This document shows positions 5,761-7,315 of a DNA stretch of 7,315 bases, in pieces. Below the pieces are notes generated by a model. It was not told the DNA's origin. It was given only the letters and a program-made list of their open reading frames with translations, and ran no database searches. The stretch is from Candidatus Acetothermia bacterium (GTDB taxonomy: Bacteria > Bipolaricaulota > Bipolaricaulia > Bipolaricaulales > Bipolaricaulaceae), in assembly GCA_003551325.1 (NCBI GenBank), contig PUMK01000153.1:1-7315 (forward strand). Direction: 5' to 3'. The number at the start of each line of letters is the position of its first letter. Positions within the stretch are counted from its first letter, which is position 1. A program made the translations under genes and the position numbers.

Positions 5761-7223
5761 CGAGCCTCCGCCGAGACTCCGATCAAGTGGTGGAAGAACA
5801 GCACCAAGCGCCGGTAGTCCTCCACGGAGATGCGCTCGTCGGTACCGTGGATCCTCCCCATGTCGTTCTTGTCGAGCACAATCGGCGAGAAGCGGAACAC
5901 ATGCTCAGTCAGCCGGACGTAGTACCTGGAGTCGGTCGCTCCGTTCACAAGATTGGGTGCTACGGTGATCTCAGGGTACACAGCAAGGATTGCGCTCGCG
6001 ATCGCCCGATAGGCGGGACTGCCCAACGGCGTAACCTCTGTCGGGTCCCATGCATTGCCCACAGCCTTCACGCGCACCCTCTCATCGGCGATGACACCGC
6101 GAACCCGTTCCGTCACCGAACGGACAGTCTCCCCAGGGAGGATCCGGAAGTTGACCTGCGCCGTGGCACTCTGGGCCAGGACATTGTCCTTCGTGCCTGC
6201 GCGGACCACAGTCAAGGCCGTCGTCGTACGAACAAGGCTGGCGGTCAGCGGATCCCGTGCCATGACACGTGCCACAACACCCCGGAACAGCCACAGATTG
6301 GCGAACACCAGACGCCGAACTGGGTTCATCCTTGCACCTAGCTCAACGAGCAAGCTGTTCACGGGTTCTCTCAGGCGGACCGGGAACGGGCTTCGCTCCA
6401 GCCTTGTGAGTGCCCTGGCCATGATCCCCACGCTCGTCGCGCGCGGAGGCATGGCCGCATGGCCACCCTTGCCCTCCGTGGCGAGCTCGAGGGTGAGGTA
6501 TCCCTTCTCACCGTGCCCGACCAGGGCCACCTGCGTTGCGCGACCGCCACCGAACTCGCGTGTCACGATTGCGCCTCCCTCGTCGAGGACCCATCCAAGG
6601 GAAACACCACGCGCCGACAGGAGATCGACGATCGCTCGTGCACCCTGCTCCCCCGACACCTCCTCATCGTGCCCAAACGCCAGGTACACCGTTCGCTTTG
6701 GCCGGAAGCCCTCGGCGAGCAACGTCTCCACAGCCTCCAAGATCCCCACAACCGAGCTCTTGATGTCCAGTGTTCCACGTCCCCACACGTATCCATCGGC
6801 GATCACACCATCGAACGGCGGATGCGTCCAGTCTTCCTCGGTTCCCGGTTCCACAGGCACAACGTCCAGGTGCCCCATCAGCAGGATCGGCTCAAGGCCT
6901 GGTTCGCTGCCCTGCCACGCATAGAGCAAGCTGTACGTGGACACGACCTCCCGGGTAAGCGCTTCATGGACCCTCGGAAACGCATCCTCAAGGCATGCGT
7001 GAAGCGCGATGAACGGTTCTGGATCCATATCAGCGACATTCCGGCGAGAGACCGTCGGGCAGCGCACCGCAGCTGCCAGACGCTGCGCGATGGCCGCCTC
7101 GTCAAGTTCCGGAGGCGTGTAGGAGATGCGGGGGAATCGGGAGCCTCGCAGCCGTAGCGCGTTCACCGCAAGCACAAGCAGCACGAGCACAGCACCGATC
7201 ATCAATGGCCAAAACACGGACAC
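5757..7223 (-). CDS. Membrane-anchored M20 metallopeptidase, PM20D1/carboxypeptidase S-like, 488 residues
   Basis: M20 enzymes are two-zinc amidohydrolases. Expected metal and catalytic residues are all visible: H118 and D120 (LLMGHLDVVP), D153 (GRGTLDIKSS), E187 and E188 (GHDEEVSG), D214 (VLDEGG) and H459 (RIHGTDERIS). GKGGHAAMPP (251-260) carries the histidine of the dimerisation lid domain. Motifs such as RTTTALTVVRAGTKDNV (332-348), NFRILPGETV (358-367) and ATDSRYYVRL (429-438) closely match the PM20D1/CPS1 branch rather than DapE or ArgE. In mammals PM20D1 makes and hydrolyses N-acyl amino acids; yeast CPS1 cleaves peptides. The bacterial substrate is unknown. Residues 3-22 form one hydrophobic segment followed by arginines 24, 26, 29 and 32. 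The GTG start is set by GGGAGG 7 nt upstream; the alternative ATG is codon 8. The gene converges on the CoA-transferase and is probably unrelated to it. Confidence 0.94.
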   Translation of the reverse strand: MSVFWPLMIGAVLVLLVLAVNALRLRGSRFPRISYTPPELDEAAIAQRLAAAVRCPTVSRRNVADMDPEPFIALHACLEDAFPRVHEALTREVVSTYSLLYAWQGSEPGLEPILLMGHLDVVPVEPGTEEDWTHPPFDGVIADGYVWGRGTLDIKSSVVGILEAVETLLAEGFRPKRTVYLAFGHDEEVSGEQGARAIVDLLSARGVSLGWVLDEGGAIVTREFGGGRATQVALVGHGEKGYLTLELATEGKGGHAAMPPRATSVGIMARALTRLERSPFPVRLREPVNSLLVELGARMNPVRRLVFANLWLFRGVVARVMARDPLTASLVRTTTALTVVRAGTKDNVLAQSATAQVNFRILPGETVRSVTERVRGVIADERVRVKAVGNAWDPTEVTPLGSPAYRAIASAILAVYPEITVAPNLVNGATDSRYYVRLTEHVFRFSPIVLDKNDMGRIHGTDERISVEDYRRLVLFFHHLIGVSAEAR

Positions 7224-7315
7224 CCTTCTTCCTCCCTCTTCCTGACATACCGCAGCGCCCGAGGATAGCCTGGACGATCTTCGCCGACGAGGCGTCCCTC
7301 CGGGAGCACCCGCGC
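7202..7315 (-). CDS. Possible C-terminal end of an unidentified gene, overlapping the peptidase start
   Basis: One minus-strand frame is open from the window edge to a TGA at 7204-7202. It encodes 37 residues, including VLPEGRLVGEDRPGYPRALR and a charged RKREEEG run. It would overlap the first 22 nt of the peptidase gene and contain that gene's ribosome binding site, as in a coupled operon. All three minus-strand frames are open across 7224-7315, so openness alone proves little. The choice rests on the protein-like composition. The family is not recognisable; if this frame is not real, the stretch is simply the peptidase's upstream region. Confidence 0.35.
   Translation of the reverse strand, partial: ARVLPEGRLVGEDRPGYPRALRYVRKREEEGCPCFGH
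7231..7236 (-). promoter_or_regulatory. Shine-Dalgarno of the M20 peptidase gene
   Basis: Read on the minus strand, GGGAGG lies 7 nt before the GTG at 7223-7221, within a purine-rich run. It decides for the GTG start over the in-frame ATG at 7202-7200, which would remove seven residues from the membrane anchor. Unlike the plus-strand genes with candidate leaderless starts, this gene clearly uses a ribosome binding site. Confidence 0.75.

Noticed and set aside
6055..6924. A 289-codon plus-strand open frame opposite the peptidase gene
   Set aside because: It is extremely rich in arginine, serine, threonine and proline and has no motif. The minus strand holds all the M20 metal ligands.
7262..7290. 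A TATCCT box on the minus strand (7267-7262) as a peptidase promoter
   Set aside because: The sequence at the -35 distance is TCGTCG, which is a poor match, and the stretch may be coding. The evidence is too weak to list as a promoter.

Overview
The window is protein-coding bacterial DNA with high GC (roughly 60% by eye), densely packed, with no RNA gene, mobile element or CRISPR array that I can see. The organism cannot be named from this sequence. Three plus-strand genes lack a clear Shine-Dalgarno sequence but have a TANNNT box 6-10 nt before the ATG, a layout typical of leaderless transcripts in Actinomycetota and some other high-GC lineages. The oxygen-sensitive enzyme family in the centre suggests an anaerobe or facultative anaerobe. 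An anaerobic actinobacterial lineage is a guess only.

Layout. 1-90: the last 29 codons of an unidentified plus-strand gene. 100-285: a 61-residue protein with two predicted membrane segments. 298-325: a promoter with a perfect TTGACA -35 box. 336-2066 and 2063-4528: a two-gene operon, joined by an ATGA overlap and a strong internal ribosome binding site. The first gene encodes a tandem-duplicated BadF/BadG/BcrA/BcrD-type ATPase (activase). The second encodes a DUF2229 plus HGD-D protein related to 2-hydroxyacyl-CoA dehydratases and double-cubane cluster proteins. 4591-5760: a family III (CaiB/BaiF) CoA-transferase resembling succinyl-CoA:glutarate CoA-transferase, with its own candidate leaderless promoter. 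5757-7223 on the minus strand: an M20 metallopeptidase strongly resembling PM20D1/carboxypeptidase S, with an N-terminal membrane anchor. It converges on the CoA-transferase so closely that the two stop codons overlap. 7202-7315 on the minus strand: a possible end of another gene.

How the genes may work together. In the known family, the ATPase uses ATP hydrolysis to drive a low-potential electron into an iron-sulfur reductase that acts on CoA thioesters or small molecules. Here both partners look internally duplicated. The activase carries two complete copies of the ATPase domain with two cysteines each. The partner carries two dehydratase-like lobes with three corresponding cysteines each. 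Each protein could therefore be a single-chain version of a normal homo- or heterodimer. The adjacent CoA-transferase could supply a CoA-thioester substrate, as in the fldA and hadA clusters, but its separate promoter makes that link tentative. The substrate is unknown. The peptidase is probably functionally unrelated.
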